This document shows positions 32,538 to 44,145 of a stretch of DNA of 64,000 nucleotides, piece after piece; the stretch's first letter is position 1, and each line of letters begins with the position of its first letter. The stretch covers positions 2,053,770-2,117,769 of the forward strand of contig CM030868.1 in assembly GCA_018105865.1 (NCBI GenBank), written 5' to 3'. The DNA comes from Metaphire vulgaris. Taxonomy: Eukaryota > Annelida > Clitellata > Crassiclitellata > Megascolecidae. A program made the position numbers and the translations under genes. The notes under the pieces were generated by a model. The model did not search any database. It saw nothing but the letters and a program-made list of their open reading frames with translations, and had not been told where the DNA came from.

Positions 32538-35500
32538 GTCTTGTAGATTGCAACTGTTCGTCTGCTTACGGACACATCTGGTCGATTGAGAGGAAGTGGT
32601 TATGTTGAATTTGAAACAAGAGAAATGCTGATCGAAGCACTAAACTACGCAGAAACGGTACCGTTTTTATGCCACAAATATTTTCTGGTGACCGTTAACC
32701 CTTTTCCCATTTACCCCGAGTATTGACTCATTCATTTTACGTTGCGTTACAAATAAATGAACAGGTAAAGGGTTAATAGTCAAATTGATTGTGAACCAGT
32801 TTAGTCCTTATGGCTTAACTGGTTTTTTTATCTGGAACTGGTTAAAACTTAAATACCTGAATGTTTATGATTTCCAGCAGAAATTCGTTTAAATTTGAGA
32901 CTGATTTATGAATATTATAGGCATTTTATAATTAATTTTAAACCTATGCTAGAATGAGGTTATCAAATGGTTCACTTTTTCTTTTATTCACAGATGCTTA
33001 AGGGCCGTGCCATTCGGGTTGATTTGGCCGATCACCACGATAAATCAGGTATTAAAAGCTGATTATTTTTTTATGTTTTGAAACATTATTTAAAAAATTG
33101 TACAGATAGTGAAGCATTAAAATTTTTTAACGTTTTTGTATGAATTATAATCCATTGATGATGATCTGATTTTCGTTTTGTTCGTTTTCAGATCGTGACG
33201 GAGGCTTCCGGAACAGAGACCGAGACCGCGATGACGGAGACGATAAGACTCTTGGAGACTGGCGGAAAAAGGACGAATCGAGCTCGGACCGGTTCTCTGG
33301 AAGAGAACGGAGAGGTAGAGAGCCACGAAAATGCTCCTGGATTTACTGCACCCAAATATCCAAGAACAAAAATTTCTAAAACTTCTGTTACAATTTTTTT
33401 ATGTGCAGTTTTCCTGAAATTCTTTTTTTTTTTTTTTTTGTGGGAGGAAAATCACAGATGCCAGCATTTCTTATTTGATTTTGAAATTTTATTTGTTAGT
33501 AGTTTATGTAAGAAGTTGATGCAAAGATTACCGGTAATAGGAATGTCCAGTCAAACAAGCATACAGGTAATTGCAGTTGCATTGTGTATTGTAGTAAATA
33601 GCAAAGGTATATGTTTCATGTCAGAAAATGAATTTATTGTGGATATTTTGATATTCTGGATGTGTTTTTCTGCAGTCATTGTTGTCATGCAGTTCTGCTT
33701 GGTTTTATCCAGATGCTTATGATCGAGATCGAGGGTCAGAACATGATCGCCCTGATGGAAAAGATCGTCACTTATCAGATAGGTGTGTGATTGCTTTAAC
33801 CTGTGATAGGAAAAGTCGATGATTTCTGCTTTAATAGGTTTGAGTCATAAGGAAGTGATATTTTCACAGTTAATTGCTATAACGCTAAAAATATTTCTCT
33901 GCACAGCTTGGAAGAAAAATTTTCTTTGCAGGGGATGCTGTTTTAGGCCAGATAGTGGACCCTCATCCCAAATATTTTTAGATTTTTGCATGGATTGTTA
34001 GAAAGAGGAATAAAAATGCAAGACAATGGTGTATATCTTATCTTCTTAGCTTTCAAATAACCCGAGCAATTGCACGTTGAAAATTGTTTCGATATTACGA
34101 GAACATTTTCCTGGTTCTCAGGACATTACATTTTCCACTTCCAGTGCTTAAAGGGTTAAGGTTTGCTGATATTTTAGAGGATTGCTTTTATTTGAGAATT
34201 CAATGCATATGTGCCTATGCATATGGATGATTGCATCATTATTCTGTTTGGTATGATAATTATGTGTGTTTGTATTGCCGTGTTTTTTTTCTAGATTTGA
34301 CGACAGGGGAGGTGAATCGAGGCGCGGATGGAGTGGATCTGGAAGTCGAGATGGTGACCGCTATGGTAGCTTTGGCAATCGTCAAGATCGTGGTTTCCAT
34401 GACGATAAGGATAGAGATAGGGACAGAGGTACCTTTTTCTTCTAGTCATATTTGGCAGTAATTTCTAAAAAGAGAATTTCCTGAAAATACTACAGAATAG
34501 TTGATGGGCTTTGTGGAGACTGGAGAATTTACTATCATACCTGGGTTTGTCGTTTTGTTTAGAATTTGGTCGATCATCGTTTGGATCGAGTTTTAGAAAT
34601 CGCGATCAGTTTCAGCACGAAAGTGACAGGTGAATTTAGGGTCCATACATATAGTACGTACACATTGAGGGGGTGGGGGGTTGGATTTTAGATTTTGCTT
34701 ATGTATGGTGTGTGCAAAGGGGGTGTTGAAAATATGCCTTTTTTGCATATATACTATATGGATGAGCCCTTACATGTGTGAAAACATACACCCAGTGCAC
34801 AGTTGGGCATAGATACTTGCTGGTCTCAATTTTGTATACTGTGTTGTGATATATTTGTACGGTACTGTTTATTTTACAGGTTGTGATACATTTTTATGGT
34901 ACTGTTTATTTTACAGTTTGTGATATATTTTTATGATACTATTTATTTTACAGTTTGTGATATTTGTATGATACTGTTTATTTTACAGTTTGTGATATAT
35001 TTTTATGATACTATTTATTTTACAGTTTGTGATATTTGTATGATACTGTTTATTTTACAGTTTGTGATATTTTTATGATACTGTTCATTTTGATAGGTTG
35101 TGATGATATATTTGTATGATACTGTTCATTTCGATAGGTTGTGATGATATATTTGTATGATACTGTTTATTTTTGCAGGTTTGATGATATGTTTTTATGA
35201 TACTGTTCATTTTGCAGGTTGTGATATGTTTTATGATACTGTTCATTTCAATAGGTTTGGAGGCAGAGACTCTGGCAGAAGAAGTGAGGACAGGTTTCGT
35301 AACGATAACAGATACCGCAACGACGACGGCGGACATCGCAACGACGACGGACATCGGAGTGACGACTGGAGTCGTAACAGCGACAGACCCGAGAGCGACA
35401 GGTTTCGTAACAGCGAGAGGCGCGACACCCGACTCCACGACGGCGACAAACATCGCGACGGCGGCGACCGCAGCGAAGGGGACAAGACCGACGGCAGGTT

Positions 35501-38500
35501 TGGCGGCAGGTACAGAGACAACGACAGGGATTTTCCCGATAGGAACCGGGACGTTAGAAGAGGCCCCGGTCGTGATGAAAATGAGGAGGAACGAGGCCAG
35601 GAAAGAGGACACGAACAAGGCCAAAAGAAAGGACACGAGCGAGGTCGTGATGACGACAAGGAGGCTGCCCCAAGCGCGAACAGAAGTCGAGGTAATCGTC
35701 AGCTCCTGTTTCATTTGAGATAATCTGAATGTTTTTAACGGGGGTGGGATTGATGTATGTTTATAGTAAGATTTGTATGGTATATCTTGTATTTCGGTAC
35801 AGATGAACCGGTTCGGATGAACAGGTGTAGCATACCATTGCTTTTCATTCCTCCTATTAACCCCTTAACTGGGCAACTATTTGTAACTCAATGTAAAATG
35901 GACGAGCGGTACTCGGGGCACCCAGTTAAGGGGTTAACAGCATCCAATGTATCCCAGAGTATGGTTTCCCACTTATCCTGGGGTGAGCTTGTCCCAAACG
36001 TGTTGCAACTGGGAATTTCTGGACTATCTTAATATGACTTGTATCCTCCTTATATTTATCCAGTTCCAGGTTGAAGCTGTTTTTCTCATCGCAGATGATG
36101 AATTGTTGAGTTTGATTCTGAAATCTTGAGGCACTACAATTTATAAATGTTATTGTTACAGGATACCATACATATATGTCTAAGGCTTTCCTTTCTTATT
36201 GCAGGCGGTCCAATTTTTATTATAGCCAAGAAGTTTGTTTTACTTTATAACTATATATATAACTATATGTATAACTATCTATATATATATAACTACATAT
36301 ATATAACTATATGTTTTACTATGTGAATGTTATGGCTACAGGATACCAGACATATATGTCCAAAACTCTCTTATGGCAGACAGTTCCATTTTTATTATAG
36401 CCAAGAAGTTTGTTTTACAATAAAATCTGTCATTACCCCTTTTTTTTCAGACGTATCCACCGAGAAAGAGAGATCGGGGCCGAAGGGGCGCCCAAAGTTG
36501 AACCTCCAGCCTCGTACTAAGCCCTTGGACGAAGCGGGGCAGATGACTTACTCGTCTTCGATCTTCGGCGGTGCAAAGCCCGTCGATACCACGCAGAAGC
36601 TACGAGAAATCGAAGAAAAGCATTCATCTAGGCTTCGTCAGAAACCGGAAAAAGAAGATGGGTCTCTGTCTTGGTGATATTATTTTGGGGATTTTAAAGA
36701 TATGGGGGCAGTGACAGCTTTCTTCACACATCCTCACTCCTTAATTTATTTGCTCCCTACTGTAGTGACAGGCAGAGTTGTGGAGCTTGCATATAGAACC
36801 CTACTCCAGAAATTGTCTGGAAGCCAAATGTTGCGATTGAGAAGCTAGTTTGCCACGTGCAATTTTAACAATAGTAAATTACCGTAAGTACATACGTAAG
36901 TAAAATCTAGTGAATTCATATAGCGTTTTCAAATAGTGCAGTAATACGGTACTGCTTTTTCTAATATTATGAACTCAATTCTTGATCTTTATAAATTCTA
37001 TTTCTTTGCGATAGCACTGACAGCTACGAAGATGAAAAGCAGTCTAGCTTGTTATACGTTACTCTGGTGACATTTTCGTGATCACCAGCTGGTCTTGGTG
37101 CATGCGTACTTGTACATTGTACAACTGTAAATTCAATTTGTAGGGATGGCCATGAGGAAGATCATCATCAACGAGCCCTGTTAAGCAGCAGGCTTCGTCC
37201 GAAGGACCGACATCGGAGGAGAATTCAGTTTATAAACGGTTATTGCAGAATTTAGTGCTGTCCTCCGATTTAGTTATTCATTTTCCTTCATATTTAGTTT
37301 TCTCACTTTCCTTCTATTGGATAATAATCCCAAGTATTTTTAGACTTGCTTTGAAGATGCTATAGGCACAATTACATTTGGTTAATATCTCATTGACTTA
37401 GAACAGCGGTTCCCAACCGATGGTACGCATACCCGTAGTGGTATGCTAGATGTTGCAAAGGTGTATGGGGGGGAATAAGAATTTTAAAGAATTGTTAAGA
37501 AAAACAGTAAAATAGACAATGATCTAAACATTGGTGGAAGGATAACTGTCATTAAGTATCAAGAGTGGATTTGAGCAAAAAGAGTTTTGTGTGGAGCAGA
37601 TGTCGTGTAATTTTAAGAAAAGGATACAAGAATTTTGTTAAAGAGGGGTTAAAAATTACTCTTTTTGAGTACAATAGAGAATAAAGTTCAAAAGAAGTTG
37701 GAATTTGAATTTTTTTATATGAAACTCGTGGCATTACATTGTAGACAACATTCTGCCAATGGTAAAACCGACCAAAAGAAGGAGATCGCTCAGGATGGAT
37801 CTGGTTCGGAGAAGAGATGGGAACGTAACTCCAATGCCAGTGGCAGTTCGGGCAGAGGTTAACCCTTTAAAACCCGTTCATATATTTGTAATGTAATGTA
37901 AGATGGTCAGGTATTTTTGGGGCAAGCAGGAAAAGGGTTAATGGAGAATTATCAGTTGCTGATACAATTGTCCTTTAATTTGTGTGAATTATGTTATAAT
38001 ATACTTTGAGGGACCTTGAAATTTCATCCGTTATGTTTTCAGCTTGCTTCAAAGTAGTCAGTTGTGATGAGTTGTGTTGTGAGAGACCTGAGTGTCCTGT
38101 CTGTTTTATTTGTAGCTTTTTCTTACGCTGATTTGACACAGGCAGTGGAATCTGCCATATAGTATTTTAATTGGCGATCAACCGGAAATCGCCCTGACCG
38201 AATGTCACGTTTTGTGTCAAATACTTGACGTGCAAATAGTTGCTTATGGCAGAAGCATAGAACAATAATTATCCGTATTAAATATTCCTTTTTGTTACTG
38301 TTCTATTATTATTGTTTGCTAAACTGTCCGCACAACAGACTCAAATCCACAAATTATGTGAAAAGAGTATATAGGCCTACAATAGGTTGCATGTTATATC
38401 CAAGGATTTGGTTCAGGACAGTAAATTGTAAGTAATGAGGAATTAATAATCTAATAAACATTAAGGTGGTTCCTGGTTCATACTTGGATCTGCAAATATT

Positions 38501-41500
38501 TCGTCAAAATACTTGGATTTGTAACGTAATGTAAATATTGTCTACCCAGTTGGTCCCTGATTTTAATGTGACGTCTGTATATTGCCAGCGGTTTGATCGG
38601 ATGTCTCGTATTGGATTTCAGGTTCCACTTCCGGCCGAAAGACGTCTCATTCAGAGACCGACGATGCTTCCAACGTCGACCCGGAAGTATTTGCGGACAA
38701 GGCAGCTCCTCCTCCTCCGCTGCCGCCGCCAGCGGTCAAGATGATTCCCGCGCCGCCGCCGAAGGAAAACTTCTGGGAGAAACGCAAAACGGCTCAGCAT
38801 CAAACAGTTGCCTCGACTACGGCGTCAGTCCAACCACCGACCACGGATAGAGAAGATGCAGCCGAAGTTGCTGAGACGAATGTCGACTTGGCGAAGGAGC
38901 ATTCTACGGATGCATCTGATATGCTAACAGTAAGTCACCGTTAACCCCTTAACTGTGTATTTAACTGTAACTCAATGTAAAATGGACGGATATATATCTG
39001 GGATCCCCAGTTAAGGGGTTAATAGCATTCGGACTGTATCGTTCGGAAGGTAAAAGCCCCTTTGTCTGACCAAATTTCTGTAAAGGGGTTGGTTTAGATT
39101 CAGGCCGGTTACGGTATGGCTCAGATCGAGCCGGTCTTTAGCAATATAAGTAGTTGTCTGCATTTACTTCTAAGGCATAGGCGCCCCTCGCGTTTTACTC
39201 TTGTGACCGAGTTGACTCGACGAGCAACTGGAGAAGATGCAGCCCCTGCTGGCTCACTACTCGACCCATGGAATGCCAGGTTTAGCACAGATTTGCTGTG
39301 ATGTGTTTAGGGCTCGTCCATGTAGTACGTACGCAATAAAAGGCATATTTTCAACCCCCGTTTGCCCACCCTACATACGCAAAATCCCCTAAATTCAACC
39401 CCCTTCCACTCTTGGTGTGTATGTACTATACGGATTGACCCTTGTTTGTTGTTGGTGGTGATTTTTTGCCTGCTCTGGTTTAGGTTGAGGTCAGTCAAGT
39501 CTCTCTAGCTTCAGATGCGATGGCAAATTCCAGCGATTCGTCCAGTCCGAGAACCGCTCCTGAGGAAAGGAGTGCCGATCCTACCACGGATGCTCCAGTT
39601 GTCAACGTATGGGAAGCGAGGAGAAAGGAAAACGAAGCGAAGCTTCAGAAATCAGAAAAACCTTCGGAAGCGCCAAGTAAGTTCTTGATCCGACTCCATA
39701 TCTTTGATTGATTATTTTGAATAAAACTTTAGGGAATAAGCAATTACAACGCTTGTTTCCTTTTTATTTCATGAATTTTAACGATTACTGATTGAATTTT
39801 TTTCTAATATTACCAACGAATACTGGTATGCTAAGATAAAGAATATGGCACGATTCATACTCGATAACTGTTTTTGGGTGAGTAATTCTAGTCATGTGAT
39901 AGTTGGGGCAGGTGACACTACCACGTGCGTCTTCAAATGTTGCTCAGAAGTGTGTAATAATGTTGCTTTCAGTTGGGTGCAACAGACATTTTTGATTGGT
40001 CACCAAAAACTGAATAGGCCAGCACTTGTAGGACCCATTCTGTGCCATATGGAAGTGAGGCACTCTTCTACACTCTTGCAGCACACTGAATATATGGCAC
40101 TCATTATAGTAATTAAGTGCAACTTGTTTCGTACGACCATCTGTTTTTATTTTCTCTCTGACCTTTTGTCGTGGTGTGCTTATTTTTATTTTTGATGATG
40201 AGGGGAAATTTAGAACATCTATGCTAGTGGCTGTAAATTGTGAACAGTATTTTCCATAATTAGAATGATTAACTCTTGAATATTTTATTTTTTTGACATC
40301 TTGAAGCGTCACCCTGAGACTGGTCTCACGGTGCCTACGTTTGAAAGCATTGCAGTGGAAAAGTAACCTCTTTTGCTGCATGAAATTAATTATGCCTGTA
40401 ATATTTTCTTTATCTGTGAACTCAAGGTCACAGCTCTGTTTTGCATATGTGCAAGATGTATTTAAAGGAAGACCAAAAAGACGATGGGTGGACGGATTGG
40501 AAGAGGATCTGCACATGGCAGGGCTGAATCTCAATGGAAAAACTGACGGAAGACACCGAATGACCTTGGAAGAAATAGCAAAGGACAGAGAACTCTGGAG
40601 AGATGTCATGGAGAAGTCAGTAGCTGGACACCGCTGGAGGACGAAGACCTGACCTGACCTGACCTGAAGATGTATTTATTTCTGGTTTGTCATTCAGTTT
40701 GTTTGACATCTTTAGGTCATGAAGGAGAGGTGAGGAAAAGAGCCGTTGTATCGATCGCGGATGTGAAGGAATTCGGCGGTCGCGTCAGCGGAACGGCGGA
40801 GCCCACCGACAGGTGGCCGGGAGGGACTCGAGGCGGAAGAAGAGGCGGCGGCACTGGAGTAAGGAGATCCGAGGGAAACGAGGTTCGAAGATCCGATCCT
40901 GACGGTAAAAGAACTGGTCCGAAAAAGGAAAAGGACAAGCCACTTCCTGCGTCTATTGACGAGATGCCAAAGTTAGAAGACAAGTCAAAAAAGGTTTGTC
41001 TGTTAATATTAAGGGATGTTTGATATTAGAATGGTCTCGATACTGATGTTATGAATGTCTCGTTACAGTAAAATCTAATTGTATCATTACTCTGAAAGTC
41101 TGAATTGCCTAGTTAACTATTTAGTGAACTTGTGTTCCTTGCCTTAGTAATGTTGGTTTTGTGCAGAATTTTATGTTGTCATATGAGTTATCTTCTTAAC
41201 TCTTTTAAACATTTGATGGTTTCTTTATTTAATGCCATTTTGATTTTATGCTCCAAGTTTGCCAAGTTTGTTTTCTTGAATGCATTCCTGTTTGCAACTG
41301 TTCCGTACAAATGCTTTCTGCAGAATATTTTAGGTGAATGGTTGAAATTAGATATGGAAAGTTCCTATGTTTTCACTTGAGAAAGGAAAATCAAAGCGGC
41401 AACATAACTATGACTAAGCAGTGTGAAAATTCTTTAGGTTCTGCAATCTGCAGTCAACCTCTGATAATGCAATTTTTTTGTTTCGAGTCTTGGCTGGTTC

Positions 41501-41735
41501 ACATAAACCAATCGGTGTTTACAAGAGAATGTGTTTTCTCGAACCTGTGTATTTGTCTACTGCAGATAACTATTGAATATGCTTGTAGCAATGTGTGTAG
41601 CGGTTTCGTTTGTAATTTTTCTATCAGGATTGGAGTGACAGAAACAAATTCTCTTCGCTGCAGCTTGAGGAGGAGGAGGAGGAGGATAAAGGCTCCGATG
41701 TTGGAAACAAAGACAGTGATCATGAGGACAATTAA
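28915..41735 (+). CDS. EIF4B: Eukaryotic translation initiation factor 4B
   Basis: eIF4B stimulates the eIF4A helicase and mRNA loading on the 40S subunit. Exons: 28915-28927 (MASSG), 30714-30836, 31619-31806, 32547-32657, 32994-33048, 33192-33314, 33713-33782, 34295-34428, 34563-34629, 35255-35691, 36451-36673, 37745-37857, 38622-38929, 39484-39676, 40716-40993, 41628-41735 (stop TAA). Exon 2 has the N-terminal [13 protein letters not shown] and TSWADEM; exons 3-5 the RRM; exons 6-10 the Arg/Asp/Gly-rich DRYG-like region; exon 11 [18 protein letters not shown] and [11 protein letters not shown]; exon 13 [15 protein letters not shown]; the last exon a Glu/Asp-rich tail, all known eIF4B landmarks. 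About 850 residues versus 611 in human. Joining 36673 directly to 37745 creates TGA, so a small exon is missing there; a 36-nt candidate is 37144-37179. The start codon follows an acceptor-like CATTGTAG, suggesting a 5' UTR exon upstream. Confidence 0.93.
29789..30408. mobile_element. ~620-bp mariner/Tc1-like MITE in eIF4B intron 1
   Basis: Ends TACTGCTCAAAAATTGTGAA and the complement of GTGTGTTCACAAATGAGCAT; a second inner inverted repeat is GATGTACAGAAGGCTATA (29880) with its complement (about 30304). No transposase frame. Confidence 0.65.
30514..30620 (+). repeat. (TA)n array
   Basis: About 100 bp of TA/CATATA in eIF4B intron 1, 94 bp before exon 2. Confidence 0.9.
31485..31564. mobile_element. 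80-bp TTAA element in eIF4B intron 2
   Basis: TTAACCCCTTAACTGGGGAT to ACACGGTTAAGGGGTTAA; inverted relative to the copy at 11005. It ends 54 bp before exon 3. Confidence 0.85.
31619..33048 (+). CDS. EIF4B: eIF4B RNA recognition motif (exons 3-5)
   Basis: Three exons (31619-31806, 32547-32657, 32994-33048) encode one RRM. RNP2 is [13 protein letters not shown]1 is RGSGYVEF, and the last strand is [11 protein letters not shown]. Before the RRM lies [15 protein letters not shown], typical of eIF4B. Introns between the exons carry two TTAA-bounded miniature elements. Confidence 0.93.
32695..32776. mobile_element. TTAA element in eIF4B intron 4 (diverged)
   Basis: TTAACCCTTTTCCCATTTAC to GGTAAAGGGTTAA, 37 bp after the exon 4 donor. 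Confidence 0.7.
34638..34775. mobile_element. MITE with AGGGTCCATACATATAGTAC end
   Basis: Inverted ends AGGGTCCATACATATAGTAC and ACTATATGGATGAGCCCT. A second copy at 39305-39445 (AGGGCTCGTCCATGTAGTAC to GTACTATACGGATTGACCC), also in an eIF4B intron. Confidence 0.7.
34864..35254 (+). repeat. Minisatellite of ~38 bp whose units contain a 3' splice site
   Basis: About ten units of the form TTGTGATATTTTTATGATAC then TGTTTATTTTACAG. Several copies end in TTTTACAG or TTTTGCAG. The last unit ends TTTCAATAG and is the acceptor used for eIF4B exon 10 at 35255. Confidence 0.9.
35255..35691 (+). CDS. EIF4B: eIF4B exon 10, Arg/Asp-rich low-complexity region
   Basis: A 437-nt exon, the longest of the gene, made of short repeats of RxxD type ([18 protein letters not shown] and similar), corresponding to the DRYG self-association region of eIF4B. 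It is open in several frames because of its biased composition; the correct frame is fixed by the split codons on both sides. Its acceptor (TTTCAATAG) is the last copy of a minisatellite in the preceding intron. Confidence 0.9.
35857..35937. mobile_element. TTAA element in eIF4B intron 10
   Basis: TTAACCCCTTAACTGGGCAA to CCCAGTTAAGGGGTTAA with core ACTCAATGTAAAATGGAC. Confidence 0.85.
36157..36425 (+). repeat. Direct duplication of ~90 bp in eIF4B intron 10
   Basis: ACAGGATACCATACATATAT ... AGCCAAGAAGTTTGTTTTAC occurs at about 36159-36245 and again at 36338-36420, with (TA)-rich sequence between. The second copy lies just before the exon 11 acceptor. Confidence 0.8.
37144..37179 (+). CDS. 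EIF4B: Candidate small eIF4B exon bridging exon 11 and the next exon
   Basis: Exon 11 ends with two bases (TG) and the next clear exon (37745) begins with A, so a direct join gives TGA. A 36-nt piece after TTTGTAG and before GTTAAG would give [13 protein letters not shown] and restore the frame. The donor is weak and no homology supports the piece, so this is a proposal only. Just downstream the same frame reads SSRLRPKDR, similar to SSRLRQKPE at the end of exon 11, which hints at an old exon duplication. Confidence 0.3.
37404..37480. mobile_element. hAT-type terminal fragment
   Basis: CAGCGGTTCCCAACCGATGG followed by a degenerate GTACGCATACCCGTAGTGG; the CAG-GGTTCCCAA start is typical of hAT ends. 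No right end found. Confidence 0.4.
37859..37941. mobile_element. EIF4B: TTAA element overlapping an eIF4B splice donor
   Basis: TTAACCCTTTAAAACCCGTT to AAAAGGGTTAA. The exon ends at 37857 and the donor GT is 37858-37859, so the T and the following bases of the 5' splice site are the TTAA boundary of the element. Confidence 0.75.
38941..39022. mobile_element. TTAA element in eIF4B, 11 bp after a donor
   Basis: TTAACCCCTTAACTGTGTAT to CCCAGTTAAGGGGTTAA; nearly identical to 11005-11084. Confidence 0.88.
40450..40665 (+). mobile_element. LINE ORF2 C-terminal fragment with 3' pentamer tail
   Basis: Encodes [20 protein letters not shown], then [20 protein letters not shown], the C-terminal end of RTE-like or similar non-LTR elements, followed by four copies of CTGAC. 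Short tandem 3' tails are usual for RTE-type LINEs. Lies directly before eIF4B exon 40716-40993. Confidence 0.75.
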
Positions 41736-43484
41736 CTGTTTAAAATGCTGCATCCACAAAGCATCACGGAAGATGAACTGTTTTCGTAAAATTTGCGCTA
41801 CAGAAACCATTTTAATCAGTTCCTATACATCTTAATGTACGGTGGTGGCATTCTTCTTGGCTTTGTCTCCAAGTTTTAAAATTTTAATCCAACCTTTTGC
41901 GGTCTTTGGGCTGGCACTGCTCTGCTCTTGGGGAAATATTTTGAACTTTAATAGCTAATGTTGATGTTGATCATGTGTGTGTGTGTGGTGTGTGTGTCTC
42001 TTCAGAAATCATCCTATTATATAGTGCCTTCCTTTCAATGTGTATTCATTCATCCCACTTTAATTCGTTCAGTCGATTGTTGTTAATTGGTTAGCAGTTA
42101 TCTGGTATCGAAAATCCAGGCTGTATTTGCTTACTGTATGCAGTTTTTTTGTATGTGGGGTGAAGTTACAACTGTTTGGGGGCTGTTTCTAATTTTAATT
42201 TCACACGTAAACTGCCATCTTTGATGAATGATGTTGTGATGTAAGAAATGTAATAACATCTGCAGCGATGTGTACCAGCGTAATTGATGTAATTCGAAAC
42301 GGGCAATGTAAAGCAAGATTAAACAATATTACAACATTTTTAGTAGTATTGTTATATTGTGCAACAGTTTAATGTATTGAGCATTAATGGTTACTGAACA
42401 GTCTATAATTTATAGTATACAACAGACTTTTGGGTTCAGTCAAGTGTGAACTAAAACTTGGCCCAACCCATTTGTCCTGCCTATTTTAGTTGTGGGTACC
42501 TTTGGATTTCTGCCATTCAGGCTAGTTGCCCATTTGTTAGGATTAATTATTGTTGGATAATATTCTTTATCCTTATTAGAAAAGTGATAGACCTTTTGTA
42601 TAAGGGTGGTGATGTTACATTGATAAGATTGTGGTTTGCCATTGAGTTCATGGTGTATGTTTTCTGATTGCCAAGCACACTGTTGTTTTTGTTTGGTAAG
42701 ATAGCTGTGAGTGGATTGAGTTGAGGGTGACACTGGAATGACACTGGAATAAATCCAATTTCGTTCGACAACTCTCTTTACACTCCAAGATGTGTAGGTT
42801 ATGGGTTTCAGGCCTGGGCCTCCATTCAATGTATGGAGTTGTTGCTGTTTCGTTCATTTGCATCGATTTTGAACTTTGATTAGAAAATTGTTACTGCTGA
42901 TAGGGTCTGATCTTGTGATCCAATCAGCAATGCAAATATTCTGTGAAGTATTTAATACTTATCATCATCGTCGTCGTCGTCGTCGTTGAACTTCTATAGC
43001 ACCATTCTAACAATGTCCTTTTCATCAGTCAATGGTTGCTCCTTGATTTCAATCGTAATCTCCCACTGTCAAATCCAATAAGATACATTCATCATCATCA
43101 TCATCATCATCATAGTTGCTTTCTGCCAACTCATTAGTGGCAATAGCTAGACACAAAACTTTTCCATTTATAAGATACATTACATTATCTCAATCAATTT
43201 AGGATTTGGTTCTCTATCAAGTAGGCTCCAAATGGTTGAAGAGAGGCTCATCATCTTGATACCCAAAGTGGTATAGTATGTTATATTGCATTTATTTTTG
43301 GAATGTTGTGAGAATGGTTGGTTCTGCTTGGTACAAATTGTGTTCTGACCTTACTCTGATGCTACTTCTGAAATTCTAACGTCGGAATCTTTGTGAGATT
43401 TCTGTTAGGTCTTGTAATATTTAATTTAATGTGTTTATCATTTTATAATAATTGTTGAAGGCAGATGTGTTTGGTCCATGGAAA
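41736..43484 (+). other. eIF4B 3' UTR and downstream sequence
   Basis: No exon is seen. It contains (GT)n at 41976-41997, (CGT)n near 42967, (CAT)n near 43090 and an AATAAA at 42748-42753 that could end the transcript. Motif CTTCTATAGCACCATTCTAA at 42989 is a recurring repeat end. Confidence 0.5.
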
Positions 43485-43780
43485 GGGCAGGTAAAGGTAG
43501 ATAAAAGGTAAACCAACACTTGAGTTCGAGTGTTGGTTTCCGGCGCTTGTCTCCTGTCTAGACAATCAGAGACGTAGGTGGTATAAGCCATTAATCTGGG
43601 GTTGGTTGCCATTAATTTCCCCAGACCCGTGTTTTACCTCACAGTTTAATGCTGCTTCTCATTTTACCACCGCCCTCTTCGTGAGTAATGCCGATTCGAT
43701 CTTAGGGCTCCTGCGGGAATTGAATCCACGACCTTCCGCTCCACCGTCCAGTGTTACCACTCTGCTAACTTCCCGCCCGT
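43485..43780 (-). mobile_element. tRNA-derived SINE (minus strand)
   Basis: The complement reads GCGGGAAGTTAGCAGAGTGG, a B-box-like TCGTGGATTCAATTCCCGC, then TAAGATCGA and the family body. Oriented opposite to the other copies. Confidence 0.8.
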
Positions 43781-44145
43781 TGCAAAGGTTACTTTTTCAA
43801 AATGCGCCGAAAAGATCTTGTACTGCCGGAAACCCGAGATGCGATGAGACTTGATAATTCCTCAGGGCTACATGGAACATGGAGTGTGGTTCAAAAGGAA
43901 TGGTGTGTGTGTGTGTGTGTGTGTGTGTTCTCTGTAAGGAACTATGTTAATATTTGTTTGGTTGTAGTGACCCGGCATAAATTGTGTTGTCAATGTTAGT
44001 TTCAAGTTTTCATATTGATGAATTACTTGTGTTAAATGATCGTGATGCTGGATGTTTGTGTATAAATAAATTGCAGGTTTGAATAAAGTTTCATATTCAT
44101 CCCAATCAGTGTTTATTCTAGGCCTTCTCTGCTGGGGCACCCAAC

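Noticed and set aside
35085..35714. Minus-strand open frame of 209 residues and a 138-residue one within it
   Set aside because: Antisense of the Arg/Asp-rich eIF4B exon 10; open only because of biased composition.
39944..40609. 221-residue minus-strand frame
   Set aside because: It is antisense to a LINE fragment and intron sequence of eIF4B; no recognisable domain.
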